Under the pieces are notes generated by a model. The model saw only the letters and a list, made by a program, of their open reading frames with translations, searched no databases and was not told the DNA's origin. Made by a program: the position numbers and the translations under genes. Shown piece by piece: positions 50,047-58,585 of a stretch of DNA of 64,000 nt. Positions within the stretch are counted from its first letter, which is position 1, and the number at the start of each line of letters is the position of its first letter. The stretch covers positions 186,001 through 250,000 of the forward strand of contig DASPNR010000030.1 of assembly GCA_035626395.1 (NCBI GenBank), in the 5' to 3' direction. Source of the stretch: Candidatus Limnocylindrales bacterium (lineage in GTDB: Bacteria > Desulfobacterota > Binatia > UBA1149 > CAITLU01).

Positions 50047-50787
50047 TCACAGCATGCCGCCATTGACCGAGATGACCTGGCCGGTGATGTAGGAGGCGCC
50101 TTCGGAGAACAGGAATGCGACCGTCGCGGCGACTTCTTCGGGCCGCCCGAGGCGCTTCATCGGGATCATCCTGGTGATCTCTTCGACCGGCGCGCCGGCG
50201 ATCATGTCGGTGTCGATCAGGCCGGGCGCGACGCAGTTGACCGTGATCGCGCGCTTGGCCAGCTCCTGCGCCACGGATTTGGCAGCGGCGATCACGCCGG
50301 CCTTGGAGGCGGCGTAGTTGGCCTGCCCGCGGTTGCCGGCGATGCCGGCGATGGAGGAGATGGCGACGATGCGTCCTCCGCGGCGTGCGCGCACCATGGG
50401 CATGACCAGAGGCTGCACGAGATTGTAGAAGCCGTCCAGGTTGGTGCGCAGCACGCTGTCCCATGCCTCCGGCTTCATCGCCGGCAGCGGCGCGTCCGCG
50501 TGAATGCCGGCATTGGCCACGACGCCCCAGAAGGGTCCCGCCTCGGCCAGCTCGGCCGCCAGCGCTGCGCCCGTGGCCTCGCGATCGGCCACGTCGAAGC
50601 GCAGGAGGCGAGGCGCGCTGCCGGTCGCGCTCTCGATCGCGGCGGCGGTGGCGGCGGCGGCGTCGACGCCGGAGCGGAAGTGCACGACGACGTCGAAGCC
50701 GTCGCGCGCGAGCGCCAGCGCGATGGCCGCGCCGATTCCGCCGCTGGCTCCGGTCACCAGCACTCGCCGTCTGGAGCTAGTCTGCAT
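50047..50787 (-). CDS. 3-oxoacyl-ACP reductase (FabG type)
   Basis: A 246-residue short-chain dehydrogenase. NADPH motif VLVTGASGGIGAAIALALA, NAG motif VVANAGIHADAP, catalytic Ser in ISSIAGIAGN, YAASKAG for the Tyr-Lys pair, and C-terminal YITGQVISVNGGML typical of FabG. It reduces the beta-keto group after each condensation; it corresponds to ApeQ of the E. coli aryl polyene pathway. Its start overlaps the end of the dehydratase gene by 11 bases. Confidence 0.92.
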   Translation of the reverse strand: MQTSSRRRVLVTGASGGIGAAIALALARDGFDVVVHFRSGVDAAAATAAAIESATGSAPRLLRFDVADREATGAALAAELAEAGPFWGVVANAGIHADAPLPAMKPEAWDSVLRTNLDGFYNLVQPLVMPMVRARRGGRIVAISSIAGIAGNRGQANYAASKAGVIAAAKSVAQELAKRAITVNCVAPGLIDTDMIAGAPVEEITRMIPMKRLGRPEEVAATVAFLFSEGASYITGQVISVNGGML

Positions 50788-51265
50788 CGTCCCGTTCCTG
50801 CCGGCGGAAGTCGCTGGTGAGCGCCTCGAAGCTGTCCACCAGATAAACGTTGAGGATGCCCGACACCAGCACGCTGTCGCCGTCGCGGGCGAGCAGACTG
50901 CAGTCGAAGGCCATCATCTGCGCGTTGCCGCGCAGGTGCCGCGCCCTTGCCTCCAGCACCGTGCCCGCTTCGAAGCGATCGACGGCGAACGCGAGCCGGC
51001 GCGACCCGAGGAACAATCCGGGCCGTGGCGGCCGCGCGGCGGCGCGGTCGAGGAGGCCGCCGTGCGCCGCCACCGTCTGGGCCATGTACTCCAACCCGAT
51101 CCATGCCGGTACCGAGCCGTCGGCGCGCGCGAACAGAGTGCTGTCGTCCACGCGCACCAGGCAGCGTGTCTCGCGCTCGTCGTGCCGCAGCACGCGGTGG
51201 AGGAGGATGGCCGGGCCGCGGTGCGGGAGCAGCTCGGCCACGGGCGGATACCGGCCTTCAGGCAT
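50777..51265 (-). CDS. 3-hydroxyacyl-ACP dehydratase (ApeP-like hotdog protein)
   Basis: A 162-residue hotdog-fold protein. Start 51265 is selected because MPEGRYPPVAELLPHRGPAILLHRVL starts the ApeP/FabZ family with its PHR catalytic His motif; the frame is open upstream inside the acyltransferase gene. The central helix segment PAWIGLEYMAQTVAAHGGL carries the acidic residue expected for dehydratases. It would remove water from the 3-hydroxyacyl intermediate to build the conjugated chain. It overlaps the acyltransferase stop by eight bases. Confidence 0.85.
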   Translation of the reverse strand: MPEGRYPPVAELLPHRGPAILLHRVLRHDERETRCLVRVDDSTLFARADGSVPAWIGLEYMAQTVAAHGGLLDRAAARPPRPGLFLGSRRLAFAVDRFEAGTVLEARARHLRGNAQMMAFDCSLLARDGDSVLVSGILNVYLVDSFEALTSDFRRQERDDAD

Positions 51266-52316
51266 CGTCGCCGACGCCCGATCGCCGCTGGTGCCCGGCC
51301 TTGTCGCCCTGCCAGTAGTCGAAGAAGTTGAACCACTGATACGGCGCTCGGAAACAGCTCCTCTCGAGCTCGGCCACGTACGCTTCCAGCAGCTGGCGCG
51401 CGCGCAGCGCGCGGCCGCGGCGAGGGTAGGAGCCGTCGCCGAGCAGGCGCGCGGAAGACTCGTACGTCGCATCGTCGAGCCGCAGGCACTGCGTGAAGAT
51501 CAGTGGACAGCCGAGCAGCGTGGCCAGCAGGAACGGCGTCAGCGAGAACATCGCCGGCCGTCCGAGAAACGAGATCTCCACCGGGCGGTCGCGGCCGCCC
51601 GGATGGATGCGGTCACCGAGGATGCCGACGAACTCGCCGCGATCGATGCACTCCTTGATGACGAACGCCGTGCGCATCGATCCTGGCTCGACCTCGAGCA
51701 CGCGCACGCGGCTGGTCGGATCGAGCTGCTCGAAGAACGTGTTGATGCGCGCCGCATGCCGCGTGAACATCAGCACGTTGACGGTCATCGTGTACTTGTC
51801 GGCGAGCAGCCGCATCATGTCGAAGCTGCCCAGGTGCGCGCCCATCAGGATGGCGCCGCGGCCGGAGGCCGCATGATCGAACAGTATTTCGCTGCCGTCG
51901 TGCGTGAAGCGGATCTGACCGAGGCCGCCTCCCCACGCCACCATGCGGTCGAAGATGTTGATCGAGAACTCGTGGATGTGCCGGAACGTCATCGCCAGCC
52001 CGGGCTCGCGGCCGAGAGCGGCGCGTCCCTGGGGCGTCTGCCACAGCGTGGCCAGGTATCCGCGCGAGGCTCGGCGCGCGGTTCCGGCGAACAGCGTGAA
52101 GTAGAACGCGACCGGATAGAGCACCCACAGGCACGCGCGCCTGCCCAGCCCGCGATAGATCGCGTTCATGATGCGCAGCCACGCCAGCGACCCACGCTCG
52201 GGAATGCGTCCCCAGCCGCCGCCCTTGACCGGCGCCGGCGCGGGCTCGACGGCGTCGCCGGCGGCGGCAATGCCCGCCGCCAGCTCGTCGTGCTCGTGCG
52301 CCTCGGGCGTTCTCAT
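51258..52316 (-). CDS. LpxL/HtrB-like lipid A acyltransferase family protein
   Basis: A 352-residue membrane-associated acyltransferase. Start 52316 overlaps the glycosyltransferase stop (ATGA). Hallmarks are LWVLYPVAFYFTLF, GRGAILMGAHLGSFDMMRLLA (HX4D), INTFFEQLDPTSRVRVLEVEPGSMRTAF, ECIDRGEFVGILGDR and FLGRPAMFSLTPFLLATLLGCPLIFTQ. This is the HtrB-like member of aryl polyene loci, thought to attach the polyene chain to a glycolipid acceptor. Confidence 0.88.
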   Translation of the reverse strand: MRTPEAHEHDELAAGIAAAGDAVEPAPAPVKGGGWGRIPERGSLAWLRIMNAIYRGLGRRACLWVLYPVAFYFTLFAGTARRASRGYLATLWQTPQGRAALGREPGLAMTFRHIHEFSINIFDRMVAWGGGLGQIRFTHDGSEILFDHAASGRGAILMGAHLGSFDMMRLLADKYTMTVNVLMFTRHAARINTFFEQLDPTSRVRVLEVEPGSMRTAFVIKECIDRGEFVGILGDRIHPGGRDRPVEISFLGRPAMFSLTPFLLATLLGCPLIFTQCLRLDDATYESSARLLGDGSYPRRGRALRARQLLEAYVAELERSCFRAPYQWFNFFDYWQGDKAGHQRRSGVGDDA

Positions 52317-53104
52317 CGTTCCTGCGACACGCCGGCGGCGAGCTCGCCCCTGTCCTGCTGCATCAGCCGTCTTGCGCGCCGCCGCGCCGCGATGATGCCC
52401 GGCGCCGCCAGCGGCAGCTCGGCCAGCAGGCGCGCGTACGTTCCGGCAAGCCGGAGATTGTCCCTGACCATGTCGAAGTGCGAGACGCCGTCGGTGGGGT
52501 ACGAGACGCGTGTGGGCACCGTCAGGATGGGCGCGCCCGACCAGTACATGCGCACCGCGAACTCGGGGTCGAAGCTCATGCGGTCGCCGGTGTGCCACCG
52601 CTCGATGACGGCGAGCGCCGTCGCCAGCGGCAGGGCGCGGTAGCCGCAGAGCGGATCGACGATGGCGCGCGACGCGCACGCTGCCCAGACCAGGCCGCGC
52701 GACAGCTGCCGTCCCCACAGCCGGCTGCGCGGAACGTCGTCGCCGAACACCGGCACGCCCATCACGAACGCGTGAGGGTGCCTGCGGATGAGCTCGAGGA
52801 AGCGCGGGATGTCGTCGGTGTCGTGCTGGCCGTCGGCGTCGAGCTCGATGCTGTGGCTGAAGCCGGCCTGCCGCGCGGCGCGGTAGCCGGTGCGCTTGGC
52901 GGCGCCCTGCCCGCCGTTGACGTCGCGCAGCACCAGGCGCAGCCACGGATGAAGTCTCGCCTGCTCGTGCAGGACCTCGCGGGCCGCATCGTCGCTGCCG
53001 TCGTCGACGACGATGCACGGCAGGCCGTGCTTCTGCAGGCGCGCAAGGAGCGGCCCGATGGCGCGCGCATGATCGTAGTGCGGAATCAGCAGGCAGACGT
53101 TCAC
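52313..53104 (-). CDS. Glycosyltransferase family 2
   Basis: A 263-residue soluble GT-A enzyme. GTG 53104 overlaps the stop of the ligase gene by four bases and begins VNVCLLIPHYDHARAIG; a longer frame upstream lies inside that gene. CIVVDDGSDD gives the nucleotide-binding aspartates and SIELDADGQHDTDDIPRF the DxD motif; SRLWGRQLSRGL and DPLCGYRALPL follow. It probably transfers a sugar to the polyene or lipid carrier; sugar identity unknown. Confidence 0.9.
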   Translation of the reverse strand: MNVCLLIPHYDHARAIGPLLARLQKHGLPCIVVDDGSDDAAREVLHEQARLHPWLRLVLRDVNGGQGAAKRTGYRAARQAGFSHSIELDADGQHDTDDIPRFLELIRRHPHAFVMGVPVFGDDVPRSRLWGRQLSRGLVWAACASRAIVDPLCGYRALPLATALAVIERWHTGDRMSFDPEFAVRMYWSGAPILTVPTRVSYPTDGVSHFDMVRDNLRLAGTYARLLAELPLAAPGIIAARRRARRLMQQDRGELAAGVSQER

Positions 53105-54888
53105 ACGCGCGCCTCCGCCGCAGCCGCCAGGACGACGCGACCGCTCGAGAACGTGCGCGCACCGTCGGCAAGCGTGAAATCCGCGCGCGCCGACGCAGCA
53201 TCGAGCACGAGGCGCAGCGTGAACGTCTGCGCCGGTCGCAGCACGTCCTTGAACTTGACCGCTTCCATGCGCGCCACCGCCGGCATGCTCCCGAGCAGGT
53301 CGGCCAGCGCGCGCATCGCCCATTCGATCTGCACCACTCCCTGCACCAGCGGGAACGCCTCGTAGTGGCCTTCGAGGAAGGCCAGATCGCGCGGCACGAC
53401 CAGCTCGCGCTCGAGCGCGGTCTCATCGCGTTTCTCGGACAGCACGACCGGCGCCAGCACCTGCGGCGCCGCCGCCGTCAGCTCGGCCTGCACCGCCGCG
53501 GCGGCGAGCTTGCCGCGTTCGTCGAACGGAAGGCGCTCGGCGAAGCGCCAGCGTCGCGGCAGCGCCAGGCGGTCCCACGTTCGTGCCAGGTGCTCGGCCA
53601 GCTCGCCCTGCGCAAGGCGGCGGCCGTTCTGCGCGAGCGCGAGCCGGCCCTGGCGCGACAACACGACCAGCGCTCCGATACGCAGGCCGGTCTTGTCGCC
53701 GTAGGTGGCCGCCGCCGCGCTCTCGACCCACGGATGCTGCCGCAAGTCCTCCTCGAGCGCCGGCAGCGAGAATGTCTTCTCGCCGATCTTGGCAACGCGA
53801 TCGGTGCGCCCCGCTAGACGAAATCCTCCCGCGACCAGCTCGGCGCGGTCGCCCATCGTGAACGTGCACGCAGTGACGTCTTCGCCTTCGGGCGCGGTGA
53901 CGAATGGGGACTCGACGACCAGTTGCGACTTCGAGTCCAGATGCACGCGCACCGCCGGCATCGTCTGCCACGGCGGCTGCGGTTGCGCCGAGCAGGTGCG
54001 GCGGTACGCGACGCCGCCGGTTTCGGTGGACCCGAAGATCTCGATGGGTGCCTGGCCGAGCACGGCCTCGAGTGCGCGCGCCGTGGCTTCCTCCAGCGGG
54101 CCGCCCGAGGAGAAGACGGCAGCGATGGACGCGGCCGCTGCAGGAAGACGCGGACACGCCACGAGGTGCCGCAGATGAGCGGGCGTCGACACCAGCGCCA
54201 CACGGCGGCCGGTTGCCGCCGCCTGCTGCAGCAGCTCGTCCGGCAGCAGCAGGCTCGTGCGAAGGAATGGCCGGCCGTATGCCAGCGGCCACAGCACCCG
54301 GAACAGCAGGCCGTAGAGATGGCGGGGCGAGGCCGTCGCCAGCACGGGCGACGCGGGATCGAGTGCGGCTGGTGCGGCCAGCTCGCGCTCGAGCGTGACG
54401 ACCTCGTCCTCGAGATGCCGCAGGGACTTGATGACGCGCTTGCCGGCGCCGCTGGTTCCCGAGGTGAACAGCTCCACCAGCGGAGCGTCGCGGTCGAGGC
54501 TCGCAACGCCACCTCCGCCATCGCGCACCTCGCATCGTGCGGGCTCGAGCGGATCGACGACCTCGGTGCCCGCGACGCTGCCGCGCCGCTCGCTGGAAAG
54601 CACGACCGCGCAGTCGGCCGCGAGGCCGCCGATCGTTCCCGGCTGCAGGTTGGGAGGAAGAGCGGCGCGCGCGCCGGCGATTCCTGCCGCGATCACCGTC
54701 ACCGCCACGCGGTAACCGTCCTCGCTGTCGACGAGCCAGCGCGCGTCGCGCCGACCGCCGAGCCTGCGTGCCAGTGCGGTCGCATCCGCGGCCAGATCGG
54801 CGAGCGTGCGAGAGCCTTCGGCGCCGAACGCCACCGGCGTGGCGGCATCGCCTGAGCGGACGAGCAGCTCCGAGAGCGGCCGGCTCAC
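53101..54888 (-). CDS. AMP-dependent acyl/aryl ligase fused to a hotdog dehydratase-like domain
   Basis: A 595-residue two-domain protein starting at GTG 54888, overlapping the ACP stop by four bases. Residues 1-455 are an ANL-superfamily ligase: P-loop LVELFTSGTSGAGKRVIKSL, IEIFGSTETGGVAYR and the hinge FRLAGRTDRVAKIGEKTFSLPALEE. Residues about 495-595 (FLEGHYEAFPLVQGVVQIEWAMRALADLLG, VKFKDVLRPAQTFTLRLVLD) resemble an ApeI/FabZ-like thioester dehydratase. The same pair exists separately or fused in other aryl polyene loci. It would activate the coumarate-like starter and load it on ACP; the second domain may dehydrate or shuttle intermediates. Confidence 0.85.
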   Translation of the reverse strand: MSRPLSELLVRSGDAATPVAFGAEGSRTLADLAADATALARRLGGRRDARWLVDSEDGYRVAVTVIAAGIAGARAALPPNLQPGTIGGLAADCAVVLSSERRGSVAGTEVVDPLEPARCEVRDGGGGVASLDRDAPLVELFTSGTSGAGKRVIKSLRHLEDEVVTLERELAAPAALDPASPVLATASPRHLYGLLFRVLWPLAYGRPFLRTSLLLPDELLQQAAATGRRVALVSTPAHLRHLVACPRLPAAAASIAAVFSSGGPLEEATARALEAVLGQAPIEIFGSTETGGVAYRRTCSAQPQPPWQTMPAVRVHLDSKSQLVVESPFVTAPEGEDVTACTFTMGDRAELVAGGFRLAGRTDRVAKIGEKTFSLPALEEDLRQHPWVESAAAATYGDKTGLRIGALVVLSRQGRLALAQNGRRLAQGELAEHLARTWDRLALPRRWRFAERLPFDERGKLAAAAVQAELTAAAPQVLAPVVLSEKRDETALERELVVPRDLAFLEGHYEAFPLVQGVVQIEWAMRALADLLGSMPAVARMEAVKFKDVLRPAQTFTLRLVLDAASARADFTLADGARTFSSGRVVLAAAAEARV

Positions 54889-55142
54889 GCGGCCGACGCG
54901 CCTCCGAGGCGTTTTTCGAGGGCGTCCAGCACGTCGCCGACGGTTGTCATGGCGGCGATCTCCTCGTCGCTGAGCACCACGCCGAACTGCGCTTCGACGC
55001 GCACCGCGATGCTGACCCCGTCGATGCTGTCCAGATCCAGGTCCTCGACCAGGCGCGCCTGCGGCGTGATGGACTGCGCTTCCAGCTCGAATTCCGAAAC
55101 CAGGATCTCGGTCAGGCGTGCGAGGAGCTCGTTGCGTGTCAC
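54885..55142 (-). CDS. Acyl carrier protein 1
   Basis: An 85-residue ACP with phosphopantetheine site LVEDLDLDSIDGVSIAVRVEAQFG (the Ser of DLDSID). Helix I is LLARLTEILVSEFELEAQSI and helix III EEIAAMTTVGDVLDALEKRL. Two bp after the second ACP gene and overlapping the ligase start. The motif DLDSID rather than DSLD is usual in aryl polyene ACPs. Confidence 0.93.
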   Translation of the reverse strand: MTRNELLARLTEILVSEFELEAQSITPQARLVEDLDLDSIDGVSIAVRVEAQFGVVLSDEEIAAMTTVGDVLDALEKRLGGASAA

Positions 55143-55144
55143 GG

Positions 55145-55414
55145 CTATCGCGTGCGCTCCGCGGTGACGAAATCGGCCAGGCTTGAAACCGACGCGAAGA
55201 TCTTCTCGTTGCGCTCGGGATCATCCGTCACGAGCACGCCGTACTTCTCCTCCAGCCCCATCGCCAGCTCGAGCGCGTCGATGGAATCGAGGCCGAGGCC
55301 TTCGATGAACAGCGGCGCATCGGTCTCGATCTCCTCGGGACGGACGTCTTCCAGAGCCAGGACCTCCACGATCAGCTCTTTGATTTCCTGGTGGAGTTGC
55401 TCACGCGTCTGCAA
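55145..55414 (-). CDS. Acyl carrier protein 2
   Basis: An 89-residue ACP. TTG 55414 is chosen because AGGAG lies seven bases upstream and it starts QTREQLHQEIKELIVEVLALEDV; an ATG at 55450 would overlap the acyltransferase by 50 bases. The carrier site is FIEGLGLDSIDALELAMGLEEKYG. It is distinct from ACP1, as expected when one ACP carries starter and the other extender units. Confidence 0.9.
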   Translation of the reverse strand: MQTREQLHQEIKELIVEVLALEDVRPEEIETDAPLFIEGLGLDSIDALELAMGLEEKYGVLVTDDPERNEKIFASVSSLADFVTAERTR

Positions 55415-56156
55415 GGTCGGGCTCCTGAAGATAGATCTGCCGAAGGTCATGGGTCAGGCGGCGGGCCTGCAGGGGAAGGCCCTCGCCGCTGTTCGAGTAG
55501 TCTTTCGGGTCGATGCGTCTGGCCACGCGCAAGGTGAAGCAGGAAGGGCCCTCGGGAACATCATGCCACTTGCGTGCGCTGCCGAGGAAGCGAGGTCTGC
55601 ACTGGATCGTCACCGCCACGATCGGCATGCCGCTGGCCAGCGCGATGTACGCGGCGCCGCGATGGTACTTGCCGACCGGCTCGTCGCCGGCGCCAGGGTG
55701 GCGCGGCCACGGCGAGCGCGTGCCTTCGGGGAAGACGAGCAGGCTGCGGCCGCGGGCAAGACGCTCGGTACAGTCGTCGACCATCGCTCGCCCGCTGTCG
55801 TTGGGCAGATAACCGGCGACCTCGATGGCGCGCGCCAGGAACGGACTGTGGGCGGTCCATCCGGCGTTGACGATGCAGTCCATCTGTTCGAGCAGGCTTC
55901 CCATCAGAACCACGTCGATCAGCGTCGGGTGATTGGCCACCACCACGCAGGGTCCGTGCCTCCGCAGCTCGGCCGCCGCGCCGGCCGCATCCACGCGGAT
56001 CAGGCCGATGGCCTGCCAGAGCCGGACCGACGCGCGAAAGGCGCGGTGGATCACGCGCTGGACGGCCAGCTCCGACTCCTCTCGCGAGCGCGCCCGCCGT
56101 CGCAGCACCGGCGCGGCCACGAAGGCCACCGCCAGTGCCGTCAGGCCGAACTGCAC
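55401..56156 (-). CDS. 1-acyl-sn-glycerol-3-phosphate acyltransferase-like protein, start uncertain
   Basis: A PlsC-family enzyme. One hydrophobic segment (FGLTALAVAFVAAPVL), then CVVVANHPTLIDVVLMGSLLEQMD (HX4D), SLLVFPEGTRSPWPRHPG and MPIVAVTIQCRPRFLG. It heads the minus-strand operon. No ATG fits the frame: GTG 56156 is the first usable start (251 residues), but similarity seems to begin a few residues earlier (RRWRQVRLG), where only CTG 56210 is available. An out-of-frame ATG sits at 56205, so a frameshift in the assembly is possible. It would acylate the polyene head or lipid anchor. Confidence 0.8.
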   Translation of the reverse strand: MQFGLTALAVAFVAAPVLRRRARSREESELAVQRVIHRAFRASVRLWQAIGLIRVDAAGAAAELRRHGPCVVVANHPTLIDVVLMGSLLEQMDCIVNAGWTAHSPFLARAIEVAGYLPNDSGRAMVDDCTERLARGRSLLVFPEGTRSPWPRHPGAGDEPVGKYHRGAAYIALASGMPIVAVTIQCRPRFLGSARKWHDVPEGPSCFTLRVARRIDPKDYSNSGEGLPLQARRLTHDLRQIYLQEPDLADA

Positions 56157-56555
56157 GAACGCCGCGCCGAGCCGGACCTGACGCCACCTGCGCCGCGCAC
56201 GCCATCCCAGGCTCGCTCGAAAGTCGCCTTGCTGGCCCTGGCCGTGGGAGGCGAGGGCACCGGGCCGTGGGGATGGTTGCCGCGACGAGAGGGCGTCCGT
56301 TTCGGGCTCGCCGGCCGCTCGCGTACGCGTGGATACGAGGGCCAAGCCGCTGACTCCTGTCTGCGTGGATACCTCATACCGGCGTCTAAGCGAAAGCAGC
56401 GACAGCGGAATTTTCCCGGCGCCGGGCGCGGCTGGCGCCCAGGACGACGGGGAGGCGCCCGCGCGCCAGATGGGACTTTCCGCGACCGCCTCCGGCTGGT
56501 CGCTCGTGCACGCGGACTCGATTCCGATGGGTCTCTGCCCTATGAGTGGCGATCC
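56157..56555. promoter_or_regulatory. Divergent promoter region of the two pigment operons
   Basis: About 400 bp separate the acyltransferase and ammonia-lyase genes. The 10-bp direct repeat GCGTGGATAC occurs at 56327-56336 and 56363-56372 and could be a regulator site. GC-rich hairpin-forming sequence at 56420-56475 (GGCGCC clusters) follows. Open frames crossing this region on both strands are extensions without a start signal and are not called. Confidence 0.4.
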
Positions 56556-58169
56556 ATGACGCCTCCGTCCCGCCCAGCGGTCGCTGCACGCCGCAGCGAA
56601 GAGCCGCGCATCGTCTTCGGCTCCGCCGGCATCGGCGTCGACGACGTCGTCGCGCTCGCGCATGGGCTGGCGGTGCCGGCGTTGAGCGCCGATCCGCAGT
56701 GGCGAGCGCGCATCCAGTCGGGCCGCGACGTCCTGGCACGCGCGCTGGCCGAAGGCCGCACCGTCTACGGTGTCTCGACGGGCGTGGGAGCCTCGGTCGA
56801 CACCGACATCCCGTCGCGGTTTCAGAGCGATCTGCCGCACAACCTCTTTCGCATGCACGGCTGCGGAACCGGCGCCGCGCTGGATCGCGCCGAGACGGCG
56901 GCCGTCGTGGCCGCTCGCCTGGCCTCGCTCTGCCGCGGCTATTCCGCCGTTCGCCTGCAGGTGCTCGAGCATCTGGCGGCGCTGCTGGCGGCCGGAGTGC
57001 TGCCGCGCATTCCCGAGGAAGGGTCGGTCGGCGCCAGCGGCGATCTGACGCCGCTCTCGTACGTAGCGGCTCTGCTCGCCGGCGAGGGCGAAGCCGTCGT
57101 CGGCGGCGCGCTCGTCGGCGCACCGCAGGCACTGGCCGCGGCCGGCCTGGAGCCGCTGGTGCTGGAGCCGAAGGAAAGCCTGGCGCTGATGAACGGAACC
57201 AGCGTCATGGCCGGCATCGGCGCGCTCGCGCTTTCTCGCGCCGACCGCATCGCGCGCGCTGCGTGCGCCGTCACCGCCATGGTCAGCGCCGCCACCGGCG
57301 GCAATCGCGAGCACTTCGACGAGCGCATCCTCGGCCTCAAGCCCCACGCCGGAACGTTGGCGGCCGGCGGCTGGATCCGCAGCATGTTCGGCAAGGGCGA
57401 CGCCGAGCCGGCGCTGCGCGTGCAGGATCGCTACTCCATCCGCTGCGCGCCGCACGTGATCGGCGTGCTGGCCGACGCCGTCACGCTGACGAAGTCGGTT
57501 CTCGACATCGAGATCGGCGGCGTCAACGACAATCCCGTCGTCGACGCGGACGGCGACTGCGTCCTGCACGGCGGCAACTTCTACGGCGGCCACGTCGTGT
57601 TCGCGCTCGACGCGCTCAAGGGAGCGATGGCCGGCGTGGCCGATCTGCTCGATCGCCAGCTGGTGCTGCTGTGCCTTCCCGAGACCAGCGGCGGCCTGCC
57701 CGCGAACCTCGTCGGCAGAAGCGGTGAGGCGGCGGTGGCGCACCACGGCTTCAAGGCCATGCAGATCACGGCCTCGGCGCTTGCCGCCGAGGCGCTCAAG
57801 ACGAGCCTGCCTGCCGCCGTGTTCAGCCGCAGCACCGAGTCGCACAACCAGGACAAGGTCAGCATGGGGACGATCGCCGCGCGCGAGGCGCGGCGACTTG
57901 CCGAGCTGGGCGAGACGGTCGTGGCGATCGTGCTGCTCGGTGCCTGCCAGGCCGTCGACCTTCGGCTGGAGGAAGGCGGCCGCATCCCGGAGCCGCTGAT
58001 GCGCCTTCACGAAGCGGTGCGCGAGCGCGTGCCGGCGCTGGCGGGCGATCGCCGTCAGGATCGGGACATCGCCGAGGTGCTCGAGCTGCTGCGCGCCGAC
58101 GCGCTGCCGCTTCCGCCCTCCTCGTACCTGCGAGCACCCGCGGCGCCCGGTCACGCACCGTCGGCATGA
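56556..58169 (+). CDS. MIO-type aromatic amino acid ammonia-lyase
   Basis: A 537-residue enzyme. Start 56556 is the first ATG before the conserved region; the open frame extends 2 kb upstream on chance. The MIO cofactor triad Ala-Ser-Gly is at 160-162 (GSVGASGDLTPLSY), the catalytic Tyr at 71 (VYGVSTGVGAS), and NGTSVMAG, GGNREHFDERI, QDRYSIRCAPHVIG, NDNPVVDADG and ESHNQDKVSMGT complete the fold. The substrate-pocket pair reads MH in NLFRMHGCGTG, unlike SH of many histidine ammonia-lyases and HL or FL of plant TAL/PAL. In this context it most likely makes a cinnamate or coumarate starter from Phe or Tyr. Confidence 0.9.
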   Translation: MTPPSRPAVAARRSEEPRIVFGSAGIGVDDVVALAHGLAVPALSADPQWRARIQSGRDVLARALAEGRTVYGVSTGVGASVDTDIPSRFQSDLPHNLFRMHGCGTGAALDRAETAAVVAARLASLCRGYSAVRLQVLEHLAALLAAGVLPRIPEEGSVGASGDLTPLSYVAALLAGEGEAVVGGALVGAPQALAAAGLEPLVLEPKESLALMNGTSVMAGIGALALSRADRIARAACAVTAMVSAATGGNREHFDERILGLKPHAGTLAAGGWIRSMFGKGDAEPALRVQDRYSIRCAPHVIGVLADAVTLTKSVLDIEIGGVNDNPVVDADGDCVLHGGNFYGGHVVFALDALKGAMAGVADLLDRQLVLLCLPETSGGLPANLVGRSGEAAVAHHGFKAMQITASALAAEALKTSLPAAVFSRSTESHNQDKVSMGTIAAREARRLAELGETVVAIVLLGACQAVDLRLEEGGRIPEPLMRLHEAVRERVPALAGDRRQDRDIAEVLELLRADALPLPPSSYLRAPAAPGHAPSA

Positions 58170-58585
58170 GCGAGCGCCTCCACGAAACGTGCGTGGAGCT
58201 GGAGGTGCCGTTTCACGACGTCGACCCGCTCGGCATCGTCTGGCACGGGCACTACTACAAGTACCTGGAGATCGCGCGCACCCGCCTGCTGCGGTCGCGC
58301 GGCCTCGATGCCGGCGACGTCATCGGCCCGCGCTTCCGTTTTCTCGTCGTCGAGACGCGCTGTCGCTACGCCTGGCCGCTGCGCTACGGGGACCAGCTGC
58401 GCGTGTCGGCGTGGTTCGGCGATCTTCGCCACCGCATCCGCATCGCCTACGAAGTCACCAACCTGACGGCGTCGCGGCGCTCGGCGCGGGCTCATACGAT
58501 TTTGGCGACGACGGATCTGGAAGGGCGCCTGCTGCTGGAGACTCCCGATCGCATCGTTCGGCGCATCCATGGACAGGCCGAATAG
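58166..58585 (+). CDS. 4-hydroxybenzoyl-CoA thioesterase-type hotdog protein
   Basis: A 139-residue 4HBT thioesterase with catalytic Asp region VPFHDVDPLGIVWHGHYYKYLEIARTRLL, the standard family motif. It overlaps the ammonia-lyase stop by ATGA. Aryl polyene loci always carry such an enzyme (ApeK-like), proposed to release or edit the acyl-ACP. Confidence 0.9.
   Translation: MSERLHETCVELEVPFHDVDPLGIVWHGHYYKYLEIARTRLLRSRGLDAGDVIGPRFRFLVVETRCRYAWPLRYGDQLRVSAWFGDLRHRIRIAYEVTNLTASRRSARAHTILATTDLEGRLLLETPDRIVRRIHGQAE

Noticed and set aside
54537-56555. Open frame extending the ammonia-lyase 2 kb upstream
   Set aside because: It is antisense to the acyltransferase, both ACPs and the ligase, has no ammonia-lyase similarity and only reflects GC-rich third positions. 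The enzyme starts at 56556.
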